A stretch of 64,000 nt of DNA from Pseudomonadota bacterium (GCA_021808195.1 JAKBCE010000021.1:1-64000); one strand, 5' to 3'; shown: positions 17,227-28,539, numbered from the stretch's first letter. Numbers and translations: made by a program. The notes: generated from the sequence alone by a model not told the origin.

Positions 17227-17934
17227 GTGCGCAGGATCATCGTTACACTGCTCGTCACGCTCGCGGGGCTCGCTTGCTCGCCGCTGCGGTCATGGGCGGC
17301 GGGCGGCTGGGTGCAGGTGGGGGCGCTCTATGCGTATCACGTGCCGGTCCGGTCTCTGAAGGAAATGCGCTTTATCTGGGCATTTCGCCGCACGGTACAC
17401 CAGCAGTATGACTTCAGCTGCGGTTCGGCAGCCGTGGCTACGCTGCTTACGTATCAGTACGGTCGCCCGACGACCGAGGCGAACGTCTTTCAGGCGATGT
17501 TCGCGGTCGGCAACCGCAGCGAAATCCAGCGGGAGGGCTTCTCGCTGCTGGACATGAAGCGCTATCTCGACAGCATCGGCTACCTCGCCGATGGCGTGCG
17601 TGTGCCGCTGCGGACCCTGGTGCGAATTGGCATTCCAGCGATTGCGCTCATCACCGATCATGGTTATCGACACTTCGTGGTGGTCAAGGGAGCGGATGCC
17701 TCGCAGGTGGTGCTGGGCGACCCGGCGGTCGGCCGAAGGGTGATGTCGCGGCGGGCATTCGAGGCGGCGCGCATCGGTAATCTGTTCTTCGTCATTCGCA
17801 GCGATCTGCGCGCCGCTCAGTTCAATCTGCGCGCAGACTGGACCAGTCCGACCGCCCCGCCCCTGGCTACGGCGGTTGATCGTCATTCCCTCGCGCTGGA
17901 GTTTCTCGAGATCCCGGACGCCAGCCGATTCTGA
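17227..17934 (+). CDS. periplasmic C39-like cysteine peptidase (FapD-like)
   Basis: A 235-residue protein with a signal peptide (about 1-25) and a papain-like C39 fold. HQQYDFSCGSAAVATLL gives the oxyanion Gln and catalytic Cys65; His149 (YRHFVVVKG) and Asp165 (LGDP) complete the triad. C39 domains normally cut double-glycine leaders inside ABC exporters; here it stands alone without a transporter domain, as does FapD of the Pseudomonas fap operon. It begins with GTG after AGGAG that overlaps the previous stop. Its neighbours on both sides encode secreted proteins with an RGG sequence, so it probably processes them or licenses their export. Confidence 0.85.
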   Translation: MRRIIVTLLVTLAGLACSPLRSWAAGGWVQVGALYAYHVPVRSLKEMRFIWAFRRTVHQQYDFSCGSAAVATLLTYQYGRPTTEANVFQAMFAVGNRSEIQREGFSLLDMKRYLDSIGYLADGVRVPLRTLVRIGIPAIALITDHGYRHFVVVKGADASQVVLGDPAVGRRVMSRRAFEAARIGNLFFVIRSDLRAAQFNLRADWTSPTAPPLATAVDRHSLALEFLEIPDASRF

Positions 17935-17950
17935 GTTTGTGGAGAGTTCC

Positions 17951-19021
17951 ATGTACGCGTTCAAACCAGTCTTTGTCGGCTTGTGCCTGACGGCCGGTGC
18001 CACCGCGTTTGCGGCACCGCTGCCTTTACCGTTGGCACGGGTCGCTGTGGCGTCCTGGCCGAGGGTATCCGACCGGCTGCTCGATCGGTTGCGTGGTGGC
18101 ATGGATCTGAATCAGAGCGGCCTGGTCGGTTACTTCGCCATTGAGCGTGCGGTACAGGTCAACGGGCAGTTGGTTGCGCAGGTGCAGCTGGTCATCTCGA
18201 ACCTTGACCGGCTGGCCGCAGGTGGATTGCCTACCGTGACGGTGTCCGGACCGCTGGCTCAGCTGGTGCAGGTCATGAATGCGCAGGGGATCCCCAGCGT
18301 GGTATCGAGCGCTGGTGCATCGGCGGCAGCCGTATTGGCCTCCGCGGCAGCAGCGCCTGCGCCGGCACTGGCGAGTGCCGTTGCCCCGGCTGCGGTTGCC
18401 CCGGCCGCGGTGGCCCCGGCTGCGGGGGCACCCGCTGCGGTGGCGCCCGCTGCGGTGGCGCCCGCTGCGGTGAGTGCGGTTGTGCCGACTGCGGCGCCGG
18501 CGCCGCAATCAAGCGGGTCGATTGGCTCGAGCGGCACGCGCACCGGTTCGATTGCGCAATTCGGCAGCGCATTGAATAGCGCAGTGAGTGCGGCAGTGGG
18601 GGCGCTGGGCAGCGCCAGCGGCGGGACCGGAAGCGCGCCCGCGCCGGCGGCGAGCTCGACGAGTACCGGGGCAGCACCGAGTACTCCGGTGAGTTCTGTC
18701 GGTGCCACGCCTGCTGCGGCGGTGGCTTCGAGCGTCTCGGCACCGTCGAGCGCTCCGAGCGTCACTGTCAGCCCGCCCGCTCAGATCACCCCTGCCGTGG
18801 CGGGCGGAGCACCGCTCGGTACGGGCGCCGCGCCGGTCATCGTGATCAGCAATCTGCCCAATGCCACCGCAATCGCGACCGCGGTGCAGAACGACGTGCG
18901 CGGCGCGGAGATTCAGGCACAGACCACGATTACTGCGACGCTGAACAGTCTGGCGGCGCTGAAATCGCTGACGCTCGCGAGCGCCATCCAGGCGCAGGTG
19001 GCGGCGGCGGTCGGTCGCTGA
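17951..19021 (+). CDS. alanine-rich secreted protein with RGG site
   Basis: A 356-residue exported protein: signal peptide to about residue 22 (FAA), then VSDRLLDRLRGG (39-50), a conserved-looking block (GLVGYFAIERAVQVNGQLVAQVQLVI), a long Ala/Pro/Val and Ser/Gly low-complexity region, and an amphipathic helical C terminus. The DRxLxxxRGG pattern is the same as in the gene at 16725. GGAGAG precedes the ATG. It is the last gene of the + strand set; position and make-up suggest an accessory or FapE-like component. No firm family match. Confidence 0.65.
   Translation: MYAFKPVFVGLCLTAGATAFAAPLPLPLARVAVASWPRVSDRLLDRLRGGMDLNQSGLVGYFAIERAVQVNGQLVAQVQLVISNLDRLAAGGLPTVTVSGPLAQLVQVMNAQGIPSVVSSAGASAAAVLASAAAAPAPALASAVAPAAVAPAAVAPAAGAPAAVAPAAVAPAAVSAVVPTAAPAPQSSGSIGSSGTRTGSIAQFGSALNSAVSAAVGALGSASGGTGSAPAPAASSTSTGAAPSTPVSSVGATPAAAVASSVSAPSSAPSVTVSPPAQITPAVAGGAPLGTGAAPVIVISNLPNATAIATAVQNDVRGAEIQAQTTITATLNSLAALKSLTLASAIQAQVAAAVGR
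18380..18469 (+). repeat. six tandem 15-bp repeats within the Ala-rich gene
   Basis: Six back-to-back copies of a 15-bp unit of the form GTGGCGCCCGCTGCG encode repeats of Val-Ala-Pro-Ala-Ala. Copies five and six are identical; the others differ by a few bases. The unit keeps the reading frame, so copy-number changes would only lengthen or shorten the linker. Confidence 0.85.
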
Positions 19022-19034
19022 GCGGCGCAGGGAT

Positions 19035-20078
19035 TTACAGCGTGACCGGCAAGCGCACTGTCGCTTCGAGATCCGGGGTGTCGCGGGTGACTCCGATGCC
19101 GATCGTGATGTTGAGCAGCGTCTTGGGGTTCACCTGATAGGTCACGCCAAAGCGCAACGTGCCGAGCTGCAGTGTGCCGACCCGACTGAGCGCACGACCG
19201 GTTGCCGGGGTAGTTTGATTCGTTTGCGCGACGACGCTCTGCTGGTACCCGATGCTGAAGGCGGATCGCTCGTTGAGCGTGAGACCCATGCCGATGGTCA
19301 GGTCGATAATGCCGCCGGGATGGACGTAGCCGTAGCCGTAGCCGACGTTGCGTCCGAAGCTGTACGTGTATGCCGCACCGCCAAAAAATACCGCCGGGTC
19401 CGACGGCAGCAGGAATGTGACTCCAGGCTGTACCGCATAGAATCCGGAGCCGGTCGCGAGGCGCGTCTGCAGGCCGGAGGTTGGATCCACCGGCTCCTGG
19501 AACACACTGGTGCCGGTGCGCGATTTGACCCGCAGCGAGCCGATCCACACCATGTTGTTGCCGCGGAATTCGTTGAGCTGGGCGCGCAGCGCGAGTTCAA
19601 CGTCACCAATGCCGTTACCGGTGGAGTCGAAGAACGAGTTCACGCTCGAGGCGGTGGCGAGTGGTCGAGTTTCGGTGGTCGTGTTCTCAACCACGTAGGG
19701 CACGCGCACCTCGAGCTCGAGGCGCGAGAGCAGGCCGTAGCGGGCTGTCAAACTGACGGTGGAGAGATTGCTTTCGATGCGCTGGATGTCGATCAGGCCA
19801 ATTGTCAACGCTGGTAACACCGTGTATCCGAGCAGGGCGACCTGGTTGTTGGTCGAGTGCACATATTGGATATCGGGCTCGATGACGAGCGTGCCGCGGG
19901 GAGTGAGCACCGTGGGCTCGGCGAAAATCTGTGCCGCGGGCGCGGGGGCCGAGGGCGTCTTCGGCGCCTGACCGACGGGCGCGGGGGCCGGTGGGCTCTC
20001 TGTGGCCACTGCCGGCAGGGCTCCGCCGAGTAGGGTCGAGACCATGGCGAGTGCGGGCAGAGTGTGGCGGGTGCGCAT
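19035..20078 (-). CDS. outer-membrane channel protein of the phenol-degradation MetA/transporter type
   Basis: A 347-residue barrel. Residues 1-25 form a signal peptide (MRTRHTLPALAMVSTLLGG..AVA), a Pro/Ala-rich linker follows, and from about residue 50 there are alternating strands typical of the PF13557-like outer-membrane family: RGTLVIEPDIQYVHS, RYGLLSRLELEVRVPY, GIGDVELALRAQL, PGVTFLLPSDPAVFFGG. The ATG at 20078 is preferred over an upstream in-frame one because the signal peptide begins there. It is convergent with the secreted-protein genes and directly downstream of the activator gene. It is the best candidate for the export pore of that system (the role FapF has), although its family is not shown to be FapF. 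Confidence 0.75.
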   Translation of the reverse strand: MRTRHTLPALAMVSTLLGGALPAVATESPPAPAPVGQAPKTPSAPAPAAQIFAEPTVLTPRGTLVIEPDIQYVHSTNNQVALLGYTVLPALTIGLIDIQRIESNLSTVSLTARYGLLSRLELEVRVPYVVENTTTETRPLATASSVNSFFDSTGNGIGDVELALRAQLNEFRGNNMVWIGSLRVKSRTGTSVFQEPVDPTSGLQTRLATGSGFYAVQPGVTFLLPSDPAVFFGGAAYTYSFGRNVGYGYGYVHPGGIIDLTIGMGLTLNERSAFSIGYQQSVVAQTNQTTPATGRALSRVGTLQLGTLRFGVTYQVNPKTLLNITIGIGVTRDTPDLEATVRLPVTL

Positions 20079-20106
20079 GGTTTTTTCTCTTCTCGTGAGG
20101 GGGCGT

Positions 20107-21465
<1,359 letters not shown>

Positions 21466-21640
21466 TGCGGGCCTCTGCGGGCGCGGTTGCGCTGCGCCGG
21501 ACTATAGCGAGGGGCTCGCCGCGGACACTTCGTGCTTCTACCTAGGATGTCCTACCAGAGGAGGCGCCCGCTCCTGTGCACCGCGACGTGTTGAGTCGTG
21601 CTGCACCCACGGGCCGAGATCGGCCTGCTAAGATTCCGCG

Positions 21641-24600
21641 ATGCAAGCGTGGCAGTTCTGGATCGATCGTGGGGGTACCTTTACCGACGTCATTGGGCTG
21701 GCGCCCGATGGGCAGCTGCACGTGCGCAAGGTGCTCTCACGCCAGGTGGAGTCCGCCGCGTGCAGCGATACGGGTATCGTCGGGATGCGCCGGATTCTCG
21801 AGGCGCAACTCGGCCCACGCAGTTCATTCGCCGGGTGTATCGGCACGGTGAAGGTCGGCACCACCGTTGCGACGAATGCGCTGCTCGAGCGCCGGGGCGA
21901 GCCGGTACTTCTGGTGGTCACGGCCGGCTTCGCCGATGCACTGCAGATCGGCTACCAGAGCCGCCCAGATATCTTCGCCCGGCACATCGAGCTGCCGCAG
22001 CGGCTGTATACGCGGGTGATTGAGGCCGAGGAGCGCATGGACGCGCAAGGCGAGGAACGGGTTCCGCTCGACACCGAACGGCTCGAGCGGGCACTCGCTG
22101 AGGCTTTGCAGGCGGGCCTGCGCGCGGTCGCGATTGTATTTGTGCATGGCTGGCAGTATCCCGGGCACGAGCGTCAGGCGGCTGAGATTGCCCGGCGAAT
22201 GGGTTTCGATGAGGTGTCGGTCTCGCACGAACTCTCGCCGCTGGTGCGTTTTGTGGCGCGTGGCGAGACGACCGTATTGAATGCTTATCTGGCGCCGCCG
22301 CTGCGTGCGTATCTCGAGGGCGTACGCGAGCAGCTGCGCCAGCTCGATCCGGCGGCCCGACTGGAGCTGATGCAGAGCAACGGCGGGCTGGCCGCCGTGG
22401 AGCGCTTCCGGGCGCTCTCGAGCGTGCTGTCCGGTCCGGCCGGCGGGCTGATCGGGATGGCCTGGATTGGCGAACGCACGGGATTCGAGCGGCTCATCGG
22501 GTTTGACATGGGAGGGACCTCCACCGACGTTTCGCTGCTCGAGGGGGAATTGCCGCGGCGATTCGAGCACCTCATCGCTGGCGTGCGACTGCAGCAGACC
22601 ATGCTGGACGTACACACCATCGCCGCGGGCGGCGGCTCGATCCTGGCCGCTCGCGATGGCCGCCTGATGGTTGGGCCGGCTTCGGCCGGTTCGGTGCCTG
22701 GACCAGCGTGCTACGGACGCGGCGGCCCACTCACGCTCACCGACGTGCAGGTGCTCCTCGGACGGCTGCGGCCCGATACGCTGCCGGCGGTGTTCGGTTC
22801 CGATGGCTGTTCCCGGATCGATGCGGCGCGGGTCATCGAGGCGTTTGCGCAGTTCGCGCAGGCCGGGGAGTGCGGTGCGGTGCGGTCTGCCGAGGCGCTC
22901 GCTGGCGCGTTCCTGGAGGTGGCGGTGGAGTCGATGGCCAACGCCATTCGGCAGGTCTCGACGCGTCAGGGACTCGATGCGGATGAGTTCACCCTGTTCT
23001 GCTTCGGTGGTGCAGCGGGCCAGCACGCCTGTCGGGTGGCCGCGGCTGCTGGTATGCACCGGGTCCTGGTGCACCCGCTCGCCAGTGTCCTGTCGGCCTT
23101 CGGTATCGGTGTGGCCGACCGCCTTGCCGTCCGCCGTGCGAGCCTGCGTCAACGCCTGAGCGATGTGGCACTGGAGTCGGCAGGCGAGCTGCTCGGTGAC
23201 CTCGAACGTTCGGCACGTGGCGAGCTCGAGCCGTATGACGGGGATGCCGGGACGTTTGAGGTGACGCTGATGCTCGAGGTGCGCGCCGGCGACAGCGACA
23301 CCACGCTCTCGGTGCCCATGGGCCCTATGCCGGCCGTGCGCGCTGCATTTCACGGCGCGCACCGGCGCCGCTTCGGCTTCGAGACACATGCGCTCGAGAT
23401 CATCATCGAGGCGGTGCGGGTCGAGGTACGCATGCGCTCGCTGCCGTGCGGGACGGTGCGGTTGCCCGCACAGTCTCATGCTCAGCATCTGCCCGCGCGC
23501 GCGCCGGTCTGGTTCGAGGGACAGTGGCGGCACGTGCCGCTCGTGCCGGCGGACGGCCCCGACGAGCGGATCGAGGGTCCGGCGCTCATTGTCGCGCCGC
23601 ACTCGACACTCGTGCTCGAGCCGCTCTGGCGTGCCCGGCGATTGCCCGGCGGTGAGTGGCTGCTCGAACGCGAGTCCCTCGAGGAAGCCGCTCACCCGCA
23701 GGGCCTGCCGAGTGACGAGGTAGAGGCTCATCCGGCCCGGATCGAAATCTTCAACAACCTGTACATGCATATCGCCGAGCAGATGGGCGAGGTGTTGAAG
23801 GCCACCGCTCAGTCGGTGAACATCAAGGAGCGTCTCGACTATTCGTGCGCGCTGTTCGACGCAGACGGAGGGCTTATTGCCAATGCGCCGCACATGCCCG
23901 TGCACCTCGGCTCGATGGGCGCCAGCGTCCGTGCGGTCATCGCTGCCCGGCGCGGTCAGCTGCGCCGCGGCGAGGCGTGGCTGCTCAACAGTCCCTATCA
24001 CGGCGGCACGCATCTGCCGGACATGACCGTGGTGTCGCCTGTGTTTCTCAGCGCTTCACCGCAGCCGGATTGCTTCGTCGCCTCGCGCGCCCATCACGCC
24101 GATATCGGCGGCAGCACGCCCGGATCCATGCCGCCGTTCAGTCGCACCATCGAGGAGGAGGGTGTGCTGTTCGAGTGCTTCCAGCTGCTTGCAGAGGGAC
24201 GGCTGCGCGAGCCACAACTGCGTGCTGCGCTCGGCTCGGCCCGTTATCCGGCGCGTCGACCGGATCAGAACGTTGCCGATCTGCGTGCGCAGCTCGCTGC
24301 CAACGCGCGCGGCATCGCCGAGATCGAACGAGCCGTGGCGCGGCACGGTCTGGCTGTGGTGCGCGCCTACATGCGGCATGTCCAGGTCAACGCGGCGCAG
24401 TGCATGCGCGAGGCGATCGCGCGTCTGCGTTCTGGGCAGTTTCGATACGAGCTCGACGACGGGCAGGTGATCGCTGTGCGCGTGAGCATCGAGGCCGGCG
24501 GCGCGCACATAGATTTCACCGGCACCTCGGGTGTGCATGCGGGTAATTTCAACGCGCCGCGTGCGGTGTGCATCGCCGCGGTGGTCTATGTTTTCCGCAC

Positions 24601-25252
24601 CCTTATCGATCGGCCGATTCCACTCAACGAAGGCTGTCTCGAGCCGCTCACGATCACGATTCCGGCCGGCTCACTGCTCGCGCCGGTCTATCCCGCAGCG
24701 GTGGCCGCGGGCAATGTGGAGACGTCGCAGTGCATCGCCGATGCGCTCTATGGCGCGCTTGGGGTGCTCGCCGCTTCGCAGGGCACGATGAACAATCTCA
24801 CGTTCGGCAACGCGCAGTTGCAGTACTACGAGACGATTGCCGGGGGGGCTGGCGCGGGTGATGGCTTCGCCGGCTGCGACGCGGTGCAGACGCACATGAC
24901 CAACTCCCGACTCACCGATCCGGAAATACTCGAAGCGCGATTCCCGGTGCTGCTGCGGGAATTTAGCATCCGGCGCGGATCCGGAGGGAGCGGTCAGTAC
25001 CGCGGCGGCGACGGCGTGGTGCGACGCCTCGAGTTCTGCGCGCCGCTCACGGGAGCTCTGCTCGCCAACCACCGGCGTATTCGACCCTTCGGCCTCGCCG
25101 GGGGTGAGCCAGGCGCTGCCGGATATGGCGAGCTGAAGCACCTCGGCGGTGCGGTCGAGGTGCTCGGTGCAACGGCGAGCTTCGAGGTCGGCCCGGGCGA
25201 CCTGCTCAGCATCTTCACTCCGGGTGGCGGCGGATTCGGCAGACGCACATGA
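21641..25252 (+). CDS. ATP-dependent 5-oxoprolinase (fused HyuA-HyuB)
   Basis: A 1,203-residue enzyme joining both hydantoinase/oxoprolinase halves. The A half (about 1-680) holds the actin-like ATPase motifs DRGGTFTD at the N terminus and [13 protein letters not shown] in the middle; the B half starts at about 700 ([24 protein letters not shown]) and runs to GGGGFG near the end. The full fused length is that of eukaryotic OPLAH and bacterial homologues that open 5-oxo-L-proline to glutamate with ATP; hydantoin or acetophenone substrates are the alternative. The downstream DUF969/DUF979/DUF2891 genes favour 5-oxoproline. No clear Shine-Dalgarno precedes the ATG. Confidence 0.88.
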   Translation: MQAWQFWIDRGGTFTDVIGLAPDGQLHVRKVLSRQVESAACSDTGIVGMRRILEAQLGPRSSFAGCIGTVKVGTTVATNALLERRGEPVLLVVTAGFADALQIGYQSRPDIFARHIELPQRLYTRVIEAEERMDAQGEERVPLDTERLERALAEALQAGLRAVAIVFVHGWQYPGHERQAAEIARRMGFDEVSVSHELSPLVRFVARGETTVLNAYLAPPLRAYLEGVREQLRQLDPAARLELMQSNGGLAAVERFRALSSVLSGPAGGLIGMAWIGERTGFERLIGFDMGGTSTDVSLLEGELPRRFEHLIAGVRLQQTMLDVHTIAAGGGSILAARDGRLMVGPASAGSVPGPACYGRGGPLTLTDVQVLLGRLRPDTLPAVFGSDGCSRIDAARVIEAFAQFAQAGECGAVRSAEALAGAFLEVAVESMANAIRQVSTRQGLDADEFTLFCFGGAAGQHACRVAAAAGMHRVLVHPLASVLSAFGIGVADRLAVRRASLRQRLSDVALESAGELLGDLERSARGELEPYDGDAGTFEVTLMLEVRAGDSDTTLSVPMGPMPAVRAAFHGAHRRRFGFETHALEIIIEAVRVEVRMRSLPCGTVRLPAQSHAQHLPARAPVWFEGQWRHVPLVPADGPDERIEGPALIVAPHSTLVLEPLWRARRLPGGEWLLERESLEEAAHPQGLPSDEVEAHPARIEIFNNLYMHIAEQMGEVLKATAQSVNIKERLDYSCALFDADGGLIANAPHMPVHLGSMGASVRAVIAARRGQLRRGEAWLLNSPYHGGTHLPDMTVVSPVFLSASPQPDCFVASRAHHADIGGSTPGSMPPFSRTIEEEGVLFECFQLLAEGRLREPQLRAALGSARYPARRPDQNVADLRAQLAANARGIAEIERAVARHGLAVVRAYMRHVQVNAAQCMREAIARLRSGQFRYELDDGQVIAVRVSIEAGGAHIDFTGTSGVHAGNFNAPRAVCIAAVVYVFRTLIDRPIPLNEGCLEPLTITIPAGSLLAPVYPAAVAAGNVETSQCIADALYGALGVLAASQGTMNNLTFGNAQLQYYETIAGGAGAGDGFAGCDAVQTHMTNSRLTDPEILEARFPVLLREFSIRRGSGGSGQYRGGDGVVRRLEFCAPLTGALLANHRRIRPFGLAGGEPGAAGYGELKHLGGAVEVLGATASFEVGPGDLLSIFTPGGGGFGRRT

Positions 25253-25932
25253 ATCTCTGGCCGCTGCTCGGGATCGCGGTGCTCGTGGCCGGCTTTGCCA
25301 CCGGCCTGAACCCGCTCATCGTCATCCTGGCCACCGCACTCGTCGCCGGGTTTGCCGCCGGAATTGCGCCCCTGCAGCTGCTTGCAGCGCTCGGGCGGGC
25401 GTACAACGACACCCGCTATGTGTCGCTGATCTGGCTGATCCTGCCGGTCATCGGCCTGCTCGAGCACGAGGGACTGCGTGAGCGGGCGCGGATGCTGATC
25501 GGACGGATGCGCGCGGCGAGTGCCGGTCGGATCATTCTGATTTACCTGGTGGTGCGGCAGATCACCGCAGCGCTCGGACTGACCTCGCTGGGCGGACCGG
25601 CACAGATGGTGCGCCCGATTGTGGCTCCGATGGCCGAGGGGGCACTCGAGAGCCGCTTCGGCTCGGTCCCGGATCGCGTTCGGCATGTGGTGCGCGCCTA
25701 TGCGGCGAGCGCGGACAACGTCGGCGCATTCTTCGGCGAGGACATCTTCATCGCGATTTCCTCCATCCTGCTGATCAAGGGGTTTCTGGCCCAGAGTGGC
25801 TATGACATCGCGCCCTTCCGCCTGTCGGTCTGGGCGATGCCGACCGCGCTGCTCGCCTTGCTCATCCACGGCGTGCGCCTCTGGCGGCTCGACGCCAAGG
25901 TGCGGCGCATGCTGAGCGAGGAGCGACCCTGA
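25249..25932 (+). CDS. DUF969 membrane protein, probable transporter subunit
   Basis: A 227-residue, strongly hydrophobic protein with about five or six membrane helices (LLGIAVLVAGFATGLNPLIVI, YVSLIWLILPVIGLLEHEGL). It matches the DUF969 pattern, including RPIVAPMAEGA and AYAASADNVGAFFGEDIFIA. DUF969 and DUF979 proteins occur side by side next to pyroglutamate-handling genes and are thought to form a two-component permease. Its ATG overlaps the 5-oxoprolinase stop by 4 bases. Confidence 0.85.
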   Translation: MNLWPLLGIAVLVAGFATGLNPLIVILATALVAGFAAGIAPLQLLAALGRAYNDTRYVSLIWLILPVIGLLEHEGLRERARMLIGRMRAASAGRIILIYLVVRQITAALGLTSLGGPAQMVRPIVAPMAEGALESRFGSVPDRVRHVVRAYAASADNVGAFFGEDIFIAISSILLIKGFLAQSGYDIAPFRLSVWAMPTALLALLIHGVRLWRLDAKVRRMLSEERP

Positions 25933-25937
25933 TCGGA

Positions 25938-26885
25938 TTGAACGACATTTACGCACTTGCCGGCGCGATGTTCGCCGGCTTCGCGTTGCTCAGCACCCGT
26001 GACCGCAGCAATCCAAAGCGCTGGGGCAACGGGGCGTTCTGGGCCCTGCTCGCCGTGAGTTTCCTGTTCGGCTCGGACATCGGCAGCATCGCCAATGGCG
26101 TGCTGGTCGTGGCGTTGGCGGTGCTCGGCGGCAGCGGTGCGATGGGACGCTCCTCGGGCGAGCGCAGTTCGCCCGAGGAGCGAGCAGCGCGTGCGCGCCG
26201 GCGCGGCAACGCGCTGTTCGTCCCCGCGCTGCTCATTCCACTCATCGCTGTGGCCGGCACGTTCACGCTCGGTCGGATCGGATTCGGCGGCCGGCCGCTG
26301 GCCGATCCCGAACAAGTCACCCTGATTGCGCTTGCGCTCGGGATCCTCGTTGCGCTCATCACCGCACTCGGGCAGGCGAGGGCTCCGCTCCGCGCGTCGC
26401 TCGATGAGGGACGACGGCTCGCGGACATGATGGGCTGGGCGCTGATTCTGCCGCAGCTGCTCGCCGCGCTCGGCGCCGTGTTTGCTCTGGCGGGAGTCGG
26501 GGCGGCCGTGGGGCATCTCGCCACCGCCTGGCTGCCACTCGGTCAGCCCTTCGCGGCAGTGCTCGTCTACTGCGTGGGCATGGCGCTGTTTACCATGGTG
26601 ATGGGCAATGCTTTCGCCGCCTTTCCGGTGATGACCGCTGCGGTCGGGGTGCCGCTCATTGTGCAGCGGTTCGGCGGCGACCCGGCGGTCATGGGCGCTG
26701 TCGGAATGCTCTCGGGATTCTGCGGAACCCTCGTCACTCCGATGGCTGCAAATTTCAACATCGTGCCGGCGGTGCTGCTCGAGCTGCCCGACAGAAATGC
26801 CGTGATCAAGGTGCAGATACCGACGGCGGTCGTGCTGCTCGCCTGCAACGTGGCGCTGATGTACGTACTGGTGTTTAGATTTTGA
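25938..26885 (+). CDS. DUF979 membrane protein, probable transporter subunit
   Basis: A 315-residue polytopic protein with about nine hydrophobic segments and the DUF979 landmarks: LNDIYALAGAMFAGFALLS at the N terminus, FWALLAVSFLFGSDI, MGNAFAAFPVMTAAVGVP and GFCGTLVTPMAANFNIVPAVLLEL near the end. It follows the DUF969 gene by 5 bases. The start is awkward: the best codon is TTG at 25938, with GAGGAG about 14 bases upstream. Together with DUF969 it is inferred to import 5-oxoproline or a related amide. Confidence 0.85.
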   Translation: MNDIYALAGAMFAGFALLSTRDRSNPKRWGNGAFWALLAVSFLFGSDIGSIANGVLVVALAVLGGSGAMGRSSGERSSPEERAARARRRGNALFVPALLIPLIAVAGTFTLGRIGFGGRPLADPEQVTLIALALGILVALITALGQARAPLRASLDEGRRLADMMGWALILPQLLAALGAVFALAGVGAAVGHLATAWLPLGQPFAAVLVYCVGMALFTMVMGNAFAAFPVMTAAVGVPLIVQRFGGDPAVMGAVGMLSGFCGTLVTPMAANFNIVPAVLLELPDRNAVIKVQIPTAVVLLACNVALMYVLVFRF

Positions 26886-26898
26886 CTGAGGGGTTGGT

Positions 26899-27918
26899 AT
26901 GCCTGTCGCGCTCAACGCTGATCTCGCCGCGCAGTTTGCGCATATCGCGCTGGGTCACATCGCGCGTGAATATCCAAACAAGCTCGACCACGTGCTCAGC
27001 GCAGCGTCGGATATCAGCAGTCCGCGCGAGCTGCACCCGATTTTCTTCGGCAGCTTCGACTGGCACTCGTGTGTGCACGCGCACTGGCTGCTCGCCCGCG
27101 TGTGCAGGCGCTTCCCGCAGTTGCCGGTGTCCGAACAGATCCGGGCGCTGTTCGAGGCCCAATTCACCGAGGCGAAGGTTGCCGGCGAACTGGCTTATCT
27201 CGCACCGGCCGCGAGCCGCGGGTTTGAGCGGCCGTACGGCTGGGCGTGGCTGCTGATGCTCGCGGGCGAGCTGCTGCGCCATGAGAGTGAGCAGGGGCGC
27301 CGTTGGGCACAACGGCTGGCGCCGCTCGCGAGCGCATTCGAGCAGCGCTTCGAGGCATTCCTGCCGCTCGCCACCTACCCGATCCGCGCCGGTGTGCACT
27401 CCAATACGGCATTTGCTCTGCTGCTGGCACGTGACTACGCCCGGGCAGCACGCCACGATACGTTCGCGGATCTTTGCGCCGAGAGTGCGCGGCGCTGGTA
27501 CTCGGCCGATCGAGCGTGTCCCGCCTGGGAGCCCTCACAGGACGAATTTCTATCGCCGGCGTTGATCGAAGCGGCATTGATGGCCGATGTGCTCGAAGCG
27601 GGAGCGTTTGCGGCGTGGTTTGGAGAATTCCTGCCGGCGGCGGCGCACGCGACGCCGCGCACGCTGTTCACGCCTGCCACCGTGAGTGATCGCAGCGATG
27701 GGAAAATCGCCCACCTCGACGGGCTCAATCTGTCGCGCGCCTGGTGCTGGCGGCGCATCATGGATGCGTTACCCGGATCCGGCTCGCTCCATCAGGTCGT
27801 CAGGCAGGCGATCGAGGTCCATCTGAGTAGCGCACTCGAGCACGTGGCCGGCGATTACATGGGGGAGCATTGGCTCGCCAGCTTCGCATTACTCGCACTC
27901 GATCCGGTGAGTGATTGA
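26899..27918 (+). CDS. DUF2891 family protein
   Basis: A 339-residue soluble protein. It fits DUF2891 along its length: IALGHIAREYPNKLDHVL, HPIFFGSFDWHSCVHAHWLL, YPIRAGVHSNTAFALLLA, HLDGLNLSRAWCW. The conserved His, Cys and Trp residues and all-helical composition suggest an (alpha/alpha)-barrel enzyme, but no reaction is established. It is last in the 5-oxoprolinase-DUF969-DUF979 operon, 13 bases after DUF979 with GAGGGG before the ATG, a grouping that recurs in other bacteria and ties it to pyroglutamate metabolism. Confidence 0.85.
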   Translation: MPVALNADLAAQFAHIALGHIAREYPNKLDHVLSAASDISSPRELHPIFFGSFDWHSCVHAHWLLARVCRRFPQLPVSEQIRALFEAQFTEAKVAGELAYLAPAASRGFERPYGWAWLLMLAGELLRHESEQGRRWAQRLAPLASAFEQRFEAFLPLATYPIRAGVHSNTAFALLLARDYARAARHDTFADLCAESARRWYSADRACPAWEPSQDEFLSPALIEAALMADVLEAGAFAAWFGEFLPAAAHATPRTLFTPATVSDRSDGKIAHLDGLNLSRAWCWRRIMDALPGSGSLHQVVRQAIEVHLSSALEHVAGDYMGEHWLASFALLALDPVSD

Positions 27919-27935
27919 TTCGCGCCGGCCTTGTC

Positions 27936-27962
27936 CTCTGCAGGGTGAGATCCCCTGCAGAG
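27936..27962. terminator. bidirectional hairpin between convergent genes
   Basis: CTCTGCAGGG and CCCTGCAGAG form a perfect 10-bp stem around a 7-base loop, lying between the stop of the DUF2891 gene (+) and the stop of the DUF1993 gene (-). No long T-run flanks it, but position and perfect pairing make it a likely shared terminator. Confidence 0.55.
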
Positions 27963-28014
27963 CTTGCGAGGCCGCTTCCCATCGTCAAGCCGCGCGATGC
28001 GCGCAGGCTCAACC

Positions 28015-28539
28015 TCAGTTTGGCATCATCGACAGCGGAATGTCGCCGAGGTACTCGCGCTTGCCGATCTCCACGCCGCAGTGACGCAGAATTCCATACG
28101 CGGTGCTGATATGGAAGTAGAAGTTCGGTAGGACGAAGTGATTGAGATAGTCTGCGCCGCGCATGCGCCCCTTGTTCTCCCGTCCCAGCGGAAAGACGAT
28201 GTCCCGCTCCGCGCATGCATCGATCTTTGCCGGATCGAGCGTCTTGACGAAGGCGACCGTCTTGGCGATGCGCGCCTGCAGCTCGCCGAGCGACTGCTCG
28301 AGGTCCTCGTGTTTAGGCGGTTCGAGCCCGGCGAGGCGCGCGCCCCCATTCTTGGCCAGATCGCACGCGATCTGCACCTGTCGGGTCAGTGGGAACATGT
28401 CCGGAAACAATCGCGTGTTGAGCAATACGGCCGCATCAATCTTGCGCGCCGCGGCGTACGACTCGGCTTTGGCGAGCAGGCCGGAGAGTGCGTTGAGGCC
28501 GATCTCGAAAGTGGTTATGGCGGCGCGTGACATCGACAT
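28015..28539 (-). CDS. DUF1993 family protein
   Basis: A 174-residue soluble protein of the DUF1993 family, helical, related in fold to the DinB-like four-helix bundles. Visible landmarks are LNALSGLLAKAESYAAARKID, RLFPDMFPLTRQVQIACD and LPNFYFHISTAYGILRHCGVEIGK near the end. The ATG at 28539 is preceded by GAGG at 8 bases; the much longer upstream frame lacks homology. The function is unknown. It is monocistronic. Confidence 0.85.
   Translation of the reverse strand: MSMSRAAITTFEIGLNALSGLLAKAESYAAARKIDAAVLLNTRLFPDMFPLTRQVQIACDLAKNGGARLAGLEPPKHEDLEQSLGELQARIAKTVAFVKTLDPAKIDACAERDIVFPLGRENKGRMRGADYLNHFVLPNFYFHISTAYGILRHCGVEIGKREYLGDIPLSMMPN

Noticed and set aside
20079..20106. Second sigma-54 promoter before the channel gene
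   Set aside because: No GG-N10-GC pair with the proper flanks on the - strand near 20080-20180.
21824..24013. 729-codon frame antisense to the 5-oxoprolinase gene
   Set aside because: Shadow frame with His/Arg-rich translation; the + strand gene is certain.
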